The translations under genes and the position numbers were made by a program. This document shows, piece by piece, positions 17,613 to 26,637 of a DNA stretch of 64,000 nt (within the stretch, counting starts at the first letter, position 1; each line of letters starts with the position of its first letter). The notes beneath the pieces were generated by a model, which saw only the letters and a program-made list of their open reading frames with translations, was not told where the DNA came from and made no database searches. The stretch is from positions 682,001 to 746,000 of the forward strand of contig NZ_JGZD01000009.1 of assembly GCF_000741645.1 (NCBI RefSeq), written 5' to 3'. The DNA comes from Bifidobacterium minimum (lineage in GTDB: Bacteria > Actinomycetota > Actinomycetes > Actinomycetales > Bifidobacteriaceae).

Positions 17613-19640
17613 ATGTCCATCATCAACACGTGGAGAAGACAGACACTCGACATAGCGCGGAAGATGCTGAGTGTGACGGGGGATTTCGCGCATCCCACCC
17701 GTGACGCCGGATCGTTCGATGAGCCGGAGGACGGTGACATCGACGGGACGGACGGTCTGAGCGTGCCGAACACGCATGAATGGGCCGCGGGCTATCCCAC
17801 CACGACCTTCATCGACGATGCGACGGGACTGCTGACGTCGACGACCCAGGGGAATCCGCCCCTCCCCGACGGCATGTCGATCTACGACATCTACGCCGAC
17901 AGGGCCCGGCGCATGGGGAACGATCCCCTGTACACCTTCCGCCGCAACGGGGAATGGACGACGCGCACGGCGAACGAGTTCATCGGCGACGTCCGCTCCG
18001 CCGCCAAGGGCCTGCTGCATTATGGCCTTGAAAAGGGCGATGCGGTGGCGTTCATGTGCCGGACGTCCTACGAGTGGGACGTTGTCGACGCCGCGGTGAT
18101 GGCGTGCGGCGGCGTGCTCGCCACCATCTACGACACCGATTCCGCCGAGCAGATCCGGGTCATCGTCAACAACTCGGACGCCGTCATGCTGATCGTCGGA
18201 TCCAAGGACATGCGCGACAAAGCCGACGGAGCCGTGGAGGACTGCCCCAGCCTGAAACGCATCCTGTGTCTGGAAACCGGGGCCCTCGAGGAGCTGCAGG
18301 CCTTCGGATCGGCGGTCGACGACGCCACACTGGACGCGCGGATCGATTCCGTAAGAAAAACCGATCTGTGCTCCATCGTGTACACCTCCGGTTCGACCGA
18401 TGCGCCCAAGGGCGTCGAGATGACGCATGAGCATTACTGCATGACGGCGCTCAACCTCCCCGACTATATGCCCGATCTTCTGCGCGATCGCAGAAACACC
18501 GTCCTGCTGTTCCTCCCGCAGGCGCATTCCTTCGCGCGTGCGATCAACTACATAGTCGTGGCCAGCGATCTGAGGATATTCATTGCCGAGGGGATCAAAA
18601 CGCTGCTGTCCGATCTTCAGGTGGCCAGACCGTCGGTGATGATCGTGGTTCCCCGTGTTCTGGAGAAGGTCTACAACGCCGCGTCGCAGAAGGCGGGCCA
18701 TGGGGCCAAGGGTCTGCTGTTCGCCAGCGGCGTGGTCACGGCCCAGCGGTATATGTCCCAGATGGGCAGGAACGGTCGGGCGGGGAAGATGCTCACGGCC
18801 CGGCGCGCCGCGTACGATCCCGTGATCTACCGGCCGCTGCGGCAGGTTCTGGGCGGACGGGTCAAGTGGATCGTCACCGGAGGCGCCCCCCTCGATCCCG
18901 AGCTGCTCGCCTTCTATCGCGGCGCCGACGTTCCCGTCTACGAGGGGTACGGACTGACGGAGACCACGGCCCCATGCGCGTTCAATCCTCTGGGGACACC
19001 GTTCCATGAGGGGTCGGTCGGTATACCGTTCCCGGGATTCTCGATACGGATCGCCGAGGACGGGGAGATTCAGGTCAACGGTCGGTCGGTTTTCCATCGG
19101 TATCACAAGAACGACGAGGCGACGAAGACGTCCTTCACCAAGGACGGATGGTACGCAACGGGCGATCTGGGGCGGATGAACGACGGCGGGTTCCTGTTCA
19201 TCACGGGTCGCAAGAAGGACCTCATCATCACGGCCGGAGGAAAGAACGTCGCCCCCGGGCCAATCGAGGAGGTCATCCAGCGGTGCGAGCTCGTTTCCCA
19301 GGCTCTCGTCCTCGGGGACAAACGCCCGTTCATCTCCGCGCTGATCACTCTCGACGAATCGGCGCTGCGTCCGTGGCTGGCGGCGCAGGGGCTGGATTCC
19401 GATATGTCCATGGAACGCGCCGCATCCAACGCGGCGGTCCGGGCGCGTGTCCAGGAATTCGTGGACAAGGCCAACGAGGGGGTGTCCCGGGCGGAGTCGG
19501 TGAGGAAGTTCATCATCCTGCCCGCAGAGTTCTGCCTGGAGAACGGCCTGCTGACCGCGTCGATGAAGGTGATCAGACCCAAGGTGATACGCCGCTACTC
19601 CACGTTGCTCAACACGCAGATGTACACCAGAAGGCAATAG
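17613..19640 (+). CDS. AMP-dependent long-chain acyl-CoA synthetase
   Basis: A 675-residue ANL-superfamily ligase of the FadD15 type, which activates fatty acids as acyl-adenylates and transfers them to CoA. Landmarks are the P-loop YTSGSTDAPKGVEMTH (~260), the GYGLTETTAP motif (~450), DGWYATGDLG (~515) and the hinge/C-domain FITGRKKDLIITAGGKNVAP (~530) with its lysines. The ATG at 17613 (MSIINTW) was chosen because AAGGAG lies six bases upstream; ATGs at 17592 and 17598 are possible alternatives. In an organism without beta-oxidation the likely role is recycling exogenous or membrane fatty acids (inference). It is followed by a terminator. Confidence 0.92.
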   Translation: MSIINTWRRQTLDIARKMLSVTGDFAHPTRDAGSFDEPEDGDIDGTDGLSVPNTHEWAAGYPTTTFIDDATGLLTSTTQGNPPLPDGMSIYDIYADRARRMGNDPLYTFRRNGEWTTRTANEFIGDVRSAAKGLLHYGLEKGDAVAFMCRTSYEWDVVDAAVMACGGVLATIYDTDSAEQIRVIVNNSDAVMLIVGSKDMRDKADGAVEDCPSLKRILCLETGALEELQAFGSAVDDATLDARIDSVRKTDLCSIVYTSGSTDAPKGVEMTHEHYCMTALNLPDYMPDLLRDRRNTVLLFLPQAHSFARAINYIVVASDLRIFIAEGIKTLLSDLQVARPSVMIVVPRVLEKVYNAASQKAGHGAKGLLFASGVVTAQRYMSQMGRNGRAGKMLTARRAAYDPVIYRPLRQVLGGRVKWIVTGGAPLDPELLAFYRGADVPVYEGYGLTETTAPCAFNPLGTPFHEGSVGIPFPGFSIRIAEDGEIQVNGRSVFHRYHKNDEATKTSFTKDGWYATGDLGRMNDGGFLFITGRKKDLIITAGGKNVAPGPIEEVIQRCELVSQALVLGDKRPFISALITLDESALRPWLAAQGLDSDMSMERAASNAAVRARVQEFVDKANEGVSRAESVRKFIILPAEFCLENGLLTASMKVIRPKVIRRYSTLLNTQMYTRRQ

Positions 19641-19743
19641 CGCCGGAAGACGCCGGAAGGCGATCCGTCGCGGGGCTGCGCCCATTCGGCGGATCGCCTT
19701 TTCGTATCGGGATCTCTCGGGATCTCTCAGTGTCTCAGTGTCT
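19641..19743. repeat. Cluster of short tandem duplications after the acyl-CoA synthetase gene
   Basis: Directly after the stop codon are CGCCGGAAGA/CGCCGGAAGG (19641-19660). Then CGGGATCTCT occurs twice (19708-19727) and CAGTGTCT twice (19728-19743). The terminator sits between the first and second sets. Confidence 0.85.
19657..19704 (+). terminator. Rho-independent terminator of the acyl-CoA synthetase gene
   Basis: An 11-bp perfect stem (AAGGCGATCCG / CGGATCGCCTT) is followed by TTTTCG, 16 bases after the stop. Confidence 0.85.
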
Positions 19744-19801
19744 CAGTATCGGGGCCTGTGATCGCATCCCGCCGTGGTCGAATCCCGTGCAATGAGTGCT
19801 G

Positions 19802-19854
19802 CGTCGTGCGGCCGCACGACGTGCCGCTCTGTTCCTACGTGCCGCTCCGTTCCT
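19802..19854. repeat. Perfect 20-bp palindrome plus 18-bp tandem duplication at era 3' end
   Basis: 19802-19821 is a perfect palindrome centred on CGGCCG with no loop. It runs into a tandem 18-bp duplication (19819-19836 and 19837-19854, 17 of 18 identical) beginning ACGTGCCGCT. The second copy contains part of the era stop codon. Confidence 0.85.
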
Positions 19855-20827
19855 AGAAGCCGAGCCTGTCAAGCTTCTTGGGATCCGACTGCCATCCCTT
19901 CGCCACCTTGACGTGGAGATCCAGAACGCATCTCATGCCGACGATGCGGTTGACCGGCGTCCGCAGTCTTTTCTTCACCCGTACGAGCCGTTCGGCGCCA
20001 TGGCCTATGATGATGGGCTTCTGCGAGTCCCGCTCGACGTAGATGGAGACCATCACCCTGGCCCTGCCGGGCGTCGATCCTTCTGCGCCATCGGTGGCGG
20101 GACGCTCGATCGAGTCGACGACGACCGCCAGCGAGTGCGGAAGCTCGTCGTCGAGATCCTCCAGGAACGCGCCGCGGATGAGTTCGGCGATCGTGTCCTC
20201 GGGCCTCTCCTCGGTGAGCTGATCCTCGGGATACATCTGCGGGCCCACGGGCATATGGGCGATGAGCACCGACCGGACCTCGTCGACGTTGTCGTCGCGC
20301 AGCGCGCTGACGGGGACGATCTCGGTGAAATCGGCGAATTCCTGTATCTCCAGCAGTTTGGCGACCAGATCATGACGATTCAGCTCGTCGATTTTCGTGA
20401 CGATGGCGATCAGCGGAATCCTCCACGTCAGCGTGCCGGCGTCGTTCTTCGTCGCGAATTCTGACCGCAGCCTGCTGAGGATCATCCTGTCCCCCGGGCC
20501 GATCTCCTGATCGGCGGGGAGGAGGAACGCGACCTCGTCCACATCGGAAAGCGAATCGCTGACGACGTCGTTGAGGCGCTGCCCGAGAAGCGTTCTTGGC
20601 CGGTGGATTCCCGGGGTGTCGACAAGAACAAGCTGTGCGGTCGGCGTCGTCAGAATGCCCCGGATGGCCTTTCTCGTCGTTTCGGGACGCGATGAGGCTA
20701 TCGCGATCCGAGTGCCGACAAGGGCGTTCGTCAACGTGGACTTCCCCACATTGGGACGGCCCACCACGGCCACGAAGCCCGATCGGTATCCCGTCGCCGT
20801 TGGTGATTTCTCATCCTGCGTCATCAT
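19853..20827 (-). CDS. era: GTPase Era
   Basis: Era, 324 aa, is an essential GTPase that binds the 3' end of 16S rRNA during 30S maturation. G1 is GRPNVGKST (~23-31), G2 lies around RKAIRGI, G3 is DTPGI and G4 is TKIDE. The C-terminal KH domain carries RVMVSIYVERDSQKPIIIGHG, where the usual IIGKGG loop reads IIGHGA. The ATG at 20827 overlaps the upstream gene's stop, and a second ATG follows immediately. It is the last gene of the HIT-phoH-ybeY-CNNM-era cluster, a ribosome-maturation neighbourhood conserved in Actinobacteria. Confidence 0.97.
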   Translation of the reverse strand: MMTQDEKSPTATGYRSGFVAVVGRPNVGKSTLTNALVGTRIAIASSRPETTRKAIRGILTTPTAQLVLVDTPGIHRPRTLLGQRLNDVVSDSLSDVDEVAFLLPADQEIGPGDRMILSRLRSEFATKNDAGTLTWRIPLIAIVTKIDELNRHDLVAKLLEIQEFADFTEIVPVSALRDDNVDEVRSVLIAHMPVGPQMYPEDQLTEERPEDTIAELIRGAFLEDLDDELPHSLAVVVDSIERPATDGAEGSTPGRARVMVSIYVERDSQKPIIIGHGAERLVRVKKRLRTPVNRIVGMRCVLDLHVKVAKGWQSDPKKLDRLGF

Positions 20828-22245
20828 TCGTGGTCCTTACTGGTCGTGGAGGTGGTCGGAGCGTCGTCGGCGGTCGTCTCGGACGCGGTCGCCGCTCCCG
20901 TGTCCGGCTCCACCAGGATGGTGGACACCTTCTTTCGCCGTCCCGCGGAATCCACCGCGGTCAGTCTGAGTCCGCGCGTAACGGCGGAGGAGCCGACGAT
21001 GGGGACGTTCCCGAGAAGCTTGGTCAGAAGGCCGTAGACGGTGTCCACATCATCCTCGTCGATGTCGACCTCGAAAAGCTCCTCAAGGTCGGCGATGGGA
21101 GTGCGCGCGGGAAGCCGCCACCGCCGATCGCCGACCCGTTCCGGCTCGGCATGCTGCGTTCTGTCATGCTCGTCCTCAAGCTCCCCCACGATCTGCTCGA
21201 TGGTATCCTCGATGGTCACAAGGCCCGCTATCCCGCCGTACTCGTCGATGACGACGGCCGCATGCTGGCGCGATCGTTGCATGACGTGGAACAGATCGTC
21301 AACGGGCTTGGACTCGGGGACGAGAAGAGGCTGCCTGCAGACGCTTTCTACGGTTCTGTCGCTGGCCGCCGGATTGAAGGCCGTCGCTCTCACCGCGTCC
21401 TTGAGATAGGCGATTCCACGTAGATCATCGGCATCGGAACCGATCACCGGAATCCGCGAGAACCCGGAACGCGTGCACAGCTGCAGAAGATCCTGAAGCG
21501 AGGAGTCGCGGCCGATGCAGATCATATCGGTGCGGGGAACCATGATCTCGCGTGTGAGCGTATCCGAAAGAGTGAGGACGTTGCGCAGCATCTCCGACAC
21601 CTCGGGATCGAAGTCGTTGCTTTCCACGAGCCGGTCGATGGCCGCGCGTCCCTGCTCATGGGCGATCGCCTCCAACGCCTCGTCGTCCGAAGGGTCGGAT
21701 CCGCGTGCCCGTCTCCGCGATTTCTCCCGACCTCCCACGGTGGCGAACGGCGTCAGAAAAACCGCCGCCGAAATGACGCGGGCGTGCCGGAGCATGATGT
21801 CGACCGGCTTGGACGCGCCCGCAGACCGGGGACGGACGAGGACCGATATGACGGCCACCACGATGGCGAAGACGACGCCGACGGCGAGAGCCAGCCACAA
21901 TGGCGCTCCGCAGAGCACCGCCATGCAGGCGACGAGAACCCCGTCCAGAACATTGCAGGCGATGCGGAAGAACGCGCAGGAACCCGCCGTCGAGAATCTG
22001 TCGGCGATGAGCCCCTGCACGCGGTGGACCCGTTCGATGCGCTTCATGCGCATGAACGCCGTCAATCCGTCGTCGGTCTGGATCTCGAGGATGAGATTGT
22101 TGAGATTCGCGCGCGTGACCCTGGAGACCGCGCTTTCGGAGGCCGCCATGGTCAACGAGAACCATACGAGGAGGAAGGCCACCACGGCCATCGCCACCAC
22201 CAGCGAGATGGTCGCCGGGTCGGGGGTGAACAGGAATCCGGACAT
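20824..22245 (-). CDS. CNNM/HlyC-CorC family membrane protein with CBS domains
   Basis: A 473-residue protein with an N-terminal DUF21/CNNM membrane domain (helices near 12-31, 90-107, 111-132 and 155-172). A CBS pair follows (~230-345; motifs [11 protein letters not shown] and [25 protein letters not shown]), then a CorC_HlyC domain (~355-440) and a Thr/Ala-rich tail. Such proteins are annotated as hemolysins, but current evidence points to Mg2+/cation transport. Its start shares a base with the ybeY stop (TGATG) and its stop overlaps era, so expression is tightly coupled. Confidence 0.93.
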   Translation of the reverse strand: MSGFLFTPDPATISLVVAMAVVAFLLVWFSLTMAASESAVSRVTRANLNNLILEIQTDDGLTAFMRMKRIERVHRVQGLIADRFSTAGSCAFFRIACNVLDGVLVACMAVLCGAPLWLALAVGVVFAIVVAVISVLVRPRSAGASKPVDIMLRHARVISAAVFLTPFATVGGREKSRRRARGSDPSDDEALEAIAHEQGRAAIDRLVESNDFDPEVSEMLRNVLTLSDTLTREIMVPRTDMICIGRDSSLQDLLQLCTRSGFSRIPVIGSDADDLRGIAYLKDAVRATAFNPAASDRTVESVCRQPLLVPESKPVDDLFHVMQRSRQHAAVVIDEYGGIAGLVTIEDTIEQIVGELEDEHDRTQHAEPERVGDRRWRLPARTPIADLEELFEVDIDEDDVDTVYGLLTKLLGNVPIVGSSAVTRGLRLTAVDSAGRRKKVSTILVEPDTGAATASETTADDAPTTSTTSKDHE

Positions 22246-22796
22246 CAGCCCCTCGTTCTTCCCGATGCGGACGACGAATGCCGCTCCTCATAGGATGCGA
22301 GGGCGTCGGGGGTCCTCTCGGGGAGGACGGCCTGCTCGATGGGGGCGGACCGTGTCGCGAAGAACGTCAGCAGCAACTGGCGCTGCAGGCCGAACATCTG
22401 CTTCTCCTGCTCCGGCGTGGCATGGTCGTATCCGAGAAGATGCAGGATCCCGTGGATGGTCAGAAGAAGCATCTCCTCCATCGTGCCATGCCCCGCCGCC
22501 GCGGCCTGCTGCGAGGCCACCCACGGGCAGATGACGATGTCCCCCAGAACGCCCTCGTCGATTTTCCCGTCCTCGCCGGGACGGAGCTCGTCCATGGGGA
22601 AGCTCATCACGTCGGTCGGTCCTTCAAGACCCATCCATCTGTCATGCAGCTGGGCGATGGGCTCGGGATCGACGAAGAGGATCGTCAGATCGGAACTCGT
22701 GCTCACCTTCATCTGGTCAAGAACCCATAGTCCCAGGTCCGAAAAGACCTTGCCATCGATTCTCCACGGCGTCTCGTTCGTCACATCCACGCTCAT
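22245..22796 (-). CDS. ybeY: rRNA maturation endoribonuclease YbeY
   Basis: YbeY, 183 aa, is a metal-dependent RNase involved in 16S rRNA 3' processing and ribosome quality control. The zinc motif H-x3-H-x5-H is intact in [11 protein letters not shown] (~115-125). [11 protein letters not shown] and LGDIVIC are present. The C-terminal ~40 residues beyond the catalytic core are a polar, Ser/Arg-rich extension. The ATG at 22796 overlaps the phoH stop by four bases. Confidence 0.96.
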   Translation of the reverse strand: MSVDVTNETPWRIDGKVFSDLGLWVLDQMKVSTSSDLTILFVDPEPIAQLHDRWMGLEGPTDVMSFPMDELRPGEDGKIDEGVLGDIVICPWVASQQAAAAGHGTMEEMLLLTIHGILHLLGYDHATPEQEKQMFGLQRQLLLTFFATRSAPIEQAVLPERTPDALASYEERHSSSASGRTRG

Positions 22797-23956
22797 TGAT
22801 GATGTCCCTTGTCGCTTTCCCTTTGATGCCGATTATCGGATGGCCGCGGAGCCTCGCCCGCGGCGTGTGGTGCCGGTGGTCTGTGCGGGGATCCCTTCCC
22901 TCCGGCATCGGGTCGGGATTCGGCATGGCGCTCGTACGCCTCGACGATTCTTCCGACCAGCGCGTGCCGGACGACATCGGTGGATTCGAGATGCACGAAG
23001 GCGATGTCGTCGATGCCGTCGAGGATCCGCTGGATGGTGGCCAGACCCGATCGCGGAACCGTCAGATCCACCTGCGTCGCGTCACCCGTGATAACCATGG
23101 TGGTATTGAATCCCAGACGGGTCAGGAACATCTTCATCTGCTGTTCGGTGGTGTTCTGCGCCTCGTCGAGGATGACGAAGGCGTCGTTGAGCGTGCGTCC
23201 GCGCATGTACGCCAGTGGCGCCACTTCGATGGATCCGTCGTCCATGTAGCGCCGGAGGCGGTCCGGCCCCACCATCTCCGACAGCGCATCGTACAAGGGC
23301 CGCAGATAGGGGTCGACCTTGTCGTTCAGCGTCCCCGGGAGGAATCCCAGGCTCTCCCCCGCCTCCACCGCGGGTCTGGTGAGGATGATTCTGCTGACCT
23401 GATGGTCCTGGAAGGCGCGGACAGCCTTGGCGACCGCGAGATACGTCTTCCCCGTGCCGGCTGGACCGATGCCGAAGGTTATGGTGTGGGCCTCGATCGC
23501 GGACACGTATCTGATCTGGCCGGCGGTTTTGGGCCGCACGGGAACTCCCGAGGCGAAGACGATGACGCCGGGGACGCGAGGACGATGGCGTTCCCCGTCG
23601 ATGCGGTCCCTGACTGCGACCACGCCGTCATGCGGTGCGGCGCGGGAGACCGTTCCGGCGGAGGCGTGGAAGCGATTGTCCAGAAGCCCGCGATCGAGCA
23701 TCCGCCGGACGGTGTCGGCGTCCATCGGAGCGCCGTAGGCGGCGGTGATGATGGCACGGAGCGCGTCCTGGGCCTGGGACGCCTGCCGCTCCGCGGAGCG
23801 TGTCGTCGAGACGATGACGATCCTGTTCCCGCGTGCGGTGATGGTGACGTCCGGGAAGGCGGACTCGATCTCACGAAGAACCTGATCGTCCGGCCCCAGA
23901 ACGGTCACGGCGTCAAGCTCGGGAGGAATGGAGACGGTTCGTGTTGTCGTTGCCAC
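22793..23956 (-). CDS. phoH: PhoH-family ATPase
   Basis: A 387-residue PhoH protein. An N-terminal KH-like/PhoH-leader region (~15-70) precedes the ATPase core with Walker [14 protein letters not shown] (~163-173). Walker B is [11 protein letters not shown] and there is a sensor [10 protein letters not shown]. The C-terminal 40 residues are polar and His/Pro-rich. The usual neighbours ybeY and era support a role in RNA metabolism rather than phosphate starvation (inference from context). It starts 5 bp after the HIT gene and overlaps ybeY. Confidence 0.96.
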   Translation of the reverse strand: MATTTRTVSIPPELDAVTVLGPDDQVLREIESAFPDVTITARGNRIVIVSTTRSAERQASQAQDALRAIITAAYGAPMDADTVRRMLDRGLLDNRFHASAGTVSRAAPHDGVVAVRDRIDGERHRPRVPGVIVFASGVPVRPKTAGQIRYVSAIEAHTITFGIGPAGTGKTYLAVAKAVRAFQDHQVSRIILTRPAVEAGESLGFLPGTLNDKVDPYLRPLYDALSEMVGPDRLRRYMDDGSIEVAPLAYMRGRTLNDAFVILDEAQNTTEQQMKMFLTRLGFNTTMVITGDATQVDLTVPRSGLATIQRILDGIDDIAFVHLESTDVVRHALVGRIVEAYERHAESRPDAGGKGSPHRPPAPHAAGEAPRPSDNRHQRESDKGHHQ

Positions 23957-23961
23957 GGGGC

Positions 23962-24300
23962 CTAGTCGTCCATCGTCTCGCCGGTGAGCACATGGGCGTG
24001 AACGTGGAAGACGGTCTGCCCCGCGTCGCGTCCGGTGTTGAAGATCAGGCGGTATGCGCCGTGGAAGGAGTCGTCGGCTATGCTCTGGGCCACCGTGACG
24101 ATGTGCGCCAGAAGCGACGGGTCGGCTTTGGCCAGCGCGGCGACGTCCGCGTAGTGGGTGCGGGGGACGATCAGGACGTGGACCTTGGCCTTGGGATTGA
24201 TGTCCTTGAACGCATAGACCCTATCGTCCTCGTACACACGCTCGCTGGGTATGTCCCCCGCGACGATGCTGCAGAACAAGCATCCATCCGAATCCGCCAT
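23962..24300 (-). CDS. HIT-family nucleotide hydrolase
   Basis: A 112-residue histidine-triad protein of the HINT branch, probably hydrolysing nucleoside phosphoramidates or related adenylates. The catalytic triad is HVHAHVL (~100-106), with [13 protein letters not shown] at the N-terminus and [11 protein letters not shown] in the core. ATG 24300 has AAGGAG with four bases of spacing; the frame to 24333 is only an upstream extension. It heads the phoH-ybeY-CNNM-era unit. Confidence 0.94.
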   Translation of the reverse strand: MADSDGCLFCSIVAGDIPSERVYEDDRVYAFKDINPKAKVHVLIVPRTHYADVAALAKADPSLLAHIVTVAQSIADDSFHGAYRLIFNTGRDAGQTVFHVHAHVLTGETMDD

Positions 24301-24314
24301 GGTTCTCCTTCGTG

Positions 24315-24357
24315 TTTCCGTCATTTCCGTCACCGGTTATGTCGGTCACCGGTTATG
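24315..24357. repeat. Short tandem duplications upstream of the HIT gene
   Basis: TTTCCGTCA occurs twice in tandem (24315-24332). Overlapping it, GTCACCGGTTATG occurs at 24329-24341 and 24345-24357, a 16-base period. Confidence 0.85.
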
Positions 24358-24517
24358 CCGCGCTACGCCGTTGATGGCGCCTCGCCATTCCCATGATATT
24401 GTGCGAGGCGGATATGGCCACCCCTGGAGGAAACGCCGGCCCATCGGGCCCTGCATGCGTGCCCGGCGCCTGCCTCCCTACCGTCGCGTCTTCATCTTCC
24501 GCCGCGTCTTTCGTCCT

Positions 24518-25348
24518 TCAGTCGGATGCATCCGACAAGGATACGCCCGGGGAGTCGAAGCGCCCCATGGCCTCGGCCAGAAGTGCCGTGGCTGCGGGGC
24601 CGGCAACCGACGCGCGCATGATCGTGCTCCCCATGGAGCAGCACTGCGCGCCGGCATCCATGAAGGAGGACACCTCGTCGTCGTCGATCCCGCCCTCGGG
24701 ACCGACCACGACGCTGACCGACCGCGGCCGTCCATCGTCAAGTGATCTCTGGGCCAGGGCATCGATGGCCGTTTTCAGCCTGGTCCACGACACGGTCGCG
24801 TCCTGATGCAGCACGATGACGAGTTCGCCATGGACGCACGCCCGTCGGCACATGGCCACGATGCCCGCGTCGTCGATGCAGTCGCGCAGTCGCGGCATCC
24901 ATGAGCGCCTGGATTGTTCGGTCGCCCGCGCCAGCGTCTGGAACCATTTCCGGTCGCTCCTGCCCTTCTTCCACTTGGCGATGCTGCGATGCGACTGCCA
25001 GGGAACGACCTCGTCGATGCCGATCTGCGTCGCGGCGTCGATCGCCATATCGTCATGACCGGCCTTCGCCAGCGCCTGCACGAGAACGATCCTCGTGACA
25101 TGCGCGGGCTCCCGGCCGACATCGGTGACGCGCACCCTGCCGTCGGCGGCGTCCTCGACGACGGCCCGTATCCGCAGCCCGTTCCCGTCCGTGATCTGGA
25201 GCTCGTCGCCATGCGACAGCCGCATCGATTGGATGGCATGCCGCCTGACCGTGTCCGGGAGGGTGAGGATCCATCCCTCATGCAGCTCGTCGCAGTTGAG
25301 TGGGAGATCGTCCTGGGTGGTGTCGAGCAGAAACATCGGTGCTGTCAT
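24518..25348 (-). CDS. rsmE: 16S rRNA m3U1498 methyltransferase
   Basis: RsmE, 276 aa, is a SPOUT methyltransferase that methylates U1498 of 16S rRNA. The N-terminal PUA-like domain carries RRHAIQSMRLSHGDELQITDG; the SPOUT core includes VLVQALAKAGHDDMAIDAATQIG, RSWMPRL and the knot motif VVVGPEGGIDDDEV. The ending (GSTIMRASVAGPAATALLAE) is close to family consensus ILRTETA. ATG 25348 (MTAPMFLL) was taken; the upstream frame to 25381 is unsupported. A perfect 16-bp palindrome (24521-24536) lies in its last codons. It is probably the first gene before the HIT-phoH-era unit, separated by 217 bp. Confidence 0.94.
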   Translation of the reverse strand: MTAPMFLLDTTQDDLPLNCDELHEGWILTLPDTVRRHAIQSMRLSHGDELQITDGNGLRIRAVVEDAADGRVRVTDVGREPAHVTRIVLVQALAKAGHDDMAIDAATQIGIDEVVPWQSHRSIAKWKKGRSDRKWFQTLARATEQSRRSWMPRLRDCIDDAGIVAMCRRACVHGELVIVLHQDATVSWTRLKTAIDALAQRSLDDGRPRSVSVVVGPEGGIDDDEVSSFMDAGAQCCSMGSTIMRASVAGPAATALLAEAMGRFDSPGVSLSDASD

Positions 25349-25502
25349 GATGACAAGGCTACACACCTGACTTCCGTACACGCCTGATCCATGTCGTCGC
25401 CATGCCGGGACGCCGCGGCATGGCGCATGGGAGGCGGGGAGGAAGACGGACGCGGATGGTCTGCGGCCGCGACACTCCGATGCGCGTCCATCGGCGAGGT
25501 GC

Positions 25503-25508
25503 TATAGT
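25503..25508 (+). promoter_or_regulatory. Candidate -10 of the tRNA-Leu promoter
   Basis: TATAGT lies 23 bases before the mature tRNA 5' end. No clear -35 is seen. Confidence 0.4.
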
Positions 25509-25530
25509 TCAACACGTTGCCAAAATGCAC

Positions 25531-25617
25531 GTCCGGGTGGCGGAATGGTAGACGCGCTAGCTTGAGGTGCTAGTGCCTATTTTTACAGGCGTGCGGGTTC
25601 AACTCCCGCTCCGGACA
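25531..25617 (+). tRNA. tRNA-Leu (anticodon GAG)
   Basis: An 87-nt class II tRNA. The acceptor stem is GTCCGGG/TCCGGAC (one G-U), and the D-arm contains TGGCGGAATGGTAGACGC. The anticodon stem-loop CTAGC-TTGAGGT-GCTAG gives GAG. A long variable arm and the T-arm GCGGGTTCAACTCCCGC follow, then discriminator A. CCA is not encoded. It reads CUC/CUU leucine codons. Confidence 0.96.
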
Positions 25618-25630
25618 CGATGACGACGGA

Positions 25631-25658
25631 AGAACCCCTTGATTCGTCAAGGGGTTCT
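25631..25658 (+). terminator. Hairpin after tRNA-Leu
   Basis: A perfect 12-bp stem with a TTCG tetraloop (AGAACCCCTTGA / TCAAGGGGTTCT) lies 13 bases after the tRNA and ends 25 bases before the methyltransferase ATG. The U-tract is poor, so read-through into the downstream gene is possible. Confidence 0.7.
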
Positions 25659-25682
25659 TGCATAGGCGGAGGAACGTTCTTT

Positions 25683-26546
25683 ATGAGGATCATCACCGTG
25701 GAGTCGCTCGATGACCCCCGCCTTGAGGCCTACGTCAACCTGACCGAGCCGCAGCTGCGCAACAGGCTCGAACCCAGCAAGGGACTGTTCATTGCCGAAT
25801 CGGTGAAGGTCATCGACCGGGCGCTCGACGCCGGCCGCGAACCGCTGTCCCTGCTCGTCGAGGAGCCGTGGCTTGAGGGCATGACCCGTGAGTTCGAGGA
25901 CATCGACGCGCGATGGGGCGATGACGTGCCGGTCTACGTGGCCACTCCGGAGCAGCTGAAGACGTTGACGGGCTACCGGCTTCACCGAGGGGCGCTTGCC
26001 GCGATGAGACGCTGGCGGCTGCCCACCGTCGATGAGGTGTGCGCGGGGGCCTCCCGCGTCGCCGTGATGGAGAACATCGTCGATCCCACCAATGTCGGCG
26101 CGCTGATGAGGTCGGCCGCGGCCCTTGGCATCGACGCCGTTCTGGTCACCCCGTCCTGCGGGGATCCGCTGTATCGTAGGGCCGCCAGAGTGTCCATGGG
26201 AACCGTCTTCCAGATCCCCTGGACGAGAATCGGCGGGGACGACACCCGGTTCTGGCCGACGCGCGGATTGGCGCAGCTTCACGGGCTCGGATTCACGACG
26301 GTCGCCATGGCCCTGAGCGACGACTCCCTGTCTCTGGATGAGCTTGTGTCCCGCATGGGCATGGATCCCGCGGATGGCGGCATGGACAAAGTGGCCCTGA
26401 TCTTCGGCACCGAAGGCGACGGGCTGTCCGAACGCACCATCGCCCAGTCGGACGTGACAGTGAGGATACCGATGAGCCACGACGTGGACAGCCTCAACGT
26501 GGCGGCCTCCAGCGCGGTTGCCTTCTACGCCACGCGCCGTCGATAG
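25683..26546 (+). CDS. SpoU/TrmH-family RNA 2'-O-methyltransferase
   Basis: A 287-residue SPOUT methyltransferase. The N-terminal substrate-binding domain (GLFIAESVKVIDRALDAG, ~33-50) is followed by the SpoU core. Motif 1 is VAVMENIVDPTNVGALMRSAAALG (~120), motif 2 is VALIFGTEGDGLS and motif 3 is VRIPMSHDVDSLNVAASSAVAFY. It probably methylates a ribose in rRNA or tRNA; the exact site cannot be told. ATG 25683 has GGAGG ten bases upstream; the frame reaching 25620 crosses the tRNA terminator hairpin and was rejected. It is convergent with the SUF operon end. Confidence 0.92.
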   Translation: MRIITVESLDDPRLEAYVNLTEPQLRNRLEPSKGLFIAESVKVIDRALDAGREPLSLLVEEPWLEGMTREFEDIDARWGDDVPVYVATPEQLKTLTGYRLHRGALAAMRRWRLPTVDEVCAGASRVAVMENIVDPTNVGALMRSAAALGIDAVLVTPSCGDPLYRRAARVSMGTVFQIPWTRIGGDDTRFWPTRGLAQLHGLGFTTVAMALSDDSLSLDELVSRMGMDPADGGMDKVALIFGTEGDGLSERTIAQSDVTVRIPMSHDVDSLNVAASSAVAFYATRRR

Positions 26547-26612
26547 GACCGTCACATAGAGCCGTCATGCGGCGTAGAGGTCGTCTCGTTCGGTGAGCCG
26601 GTCGCCGTCGTC

Positions 26613-26632
26613 GCGCCGTTCGGCGCCGTTAC
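26613..26632. repeat. Short direct repeat downstream of the DUF59 gene
   Basis: GCGCCGTT is repeated with a 10-base period at 26613-26620 and 26623-26630, six bases from the stop codon of the SUF-operon DUF59 gene. Confidence 0.6.
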
Positions 26633-26637
26633 GGCGA

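Noticed and set aside
17580..19685. 701-residue open frame antisense to the acyl-CoA synthetase
   Set aside because: Shadow of a clear ANL-family gene; no motifs, and it would run through the terminator.
25620..25682. Upstream extension of the SpoU methyltransferase to 25620
   Set aside because: The extension begins three bases after the tRNA and would be translated from the terminator hairpin; ATG 25683 has GGAGG and fits the family.
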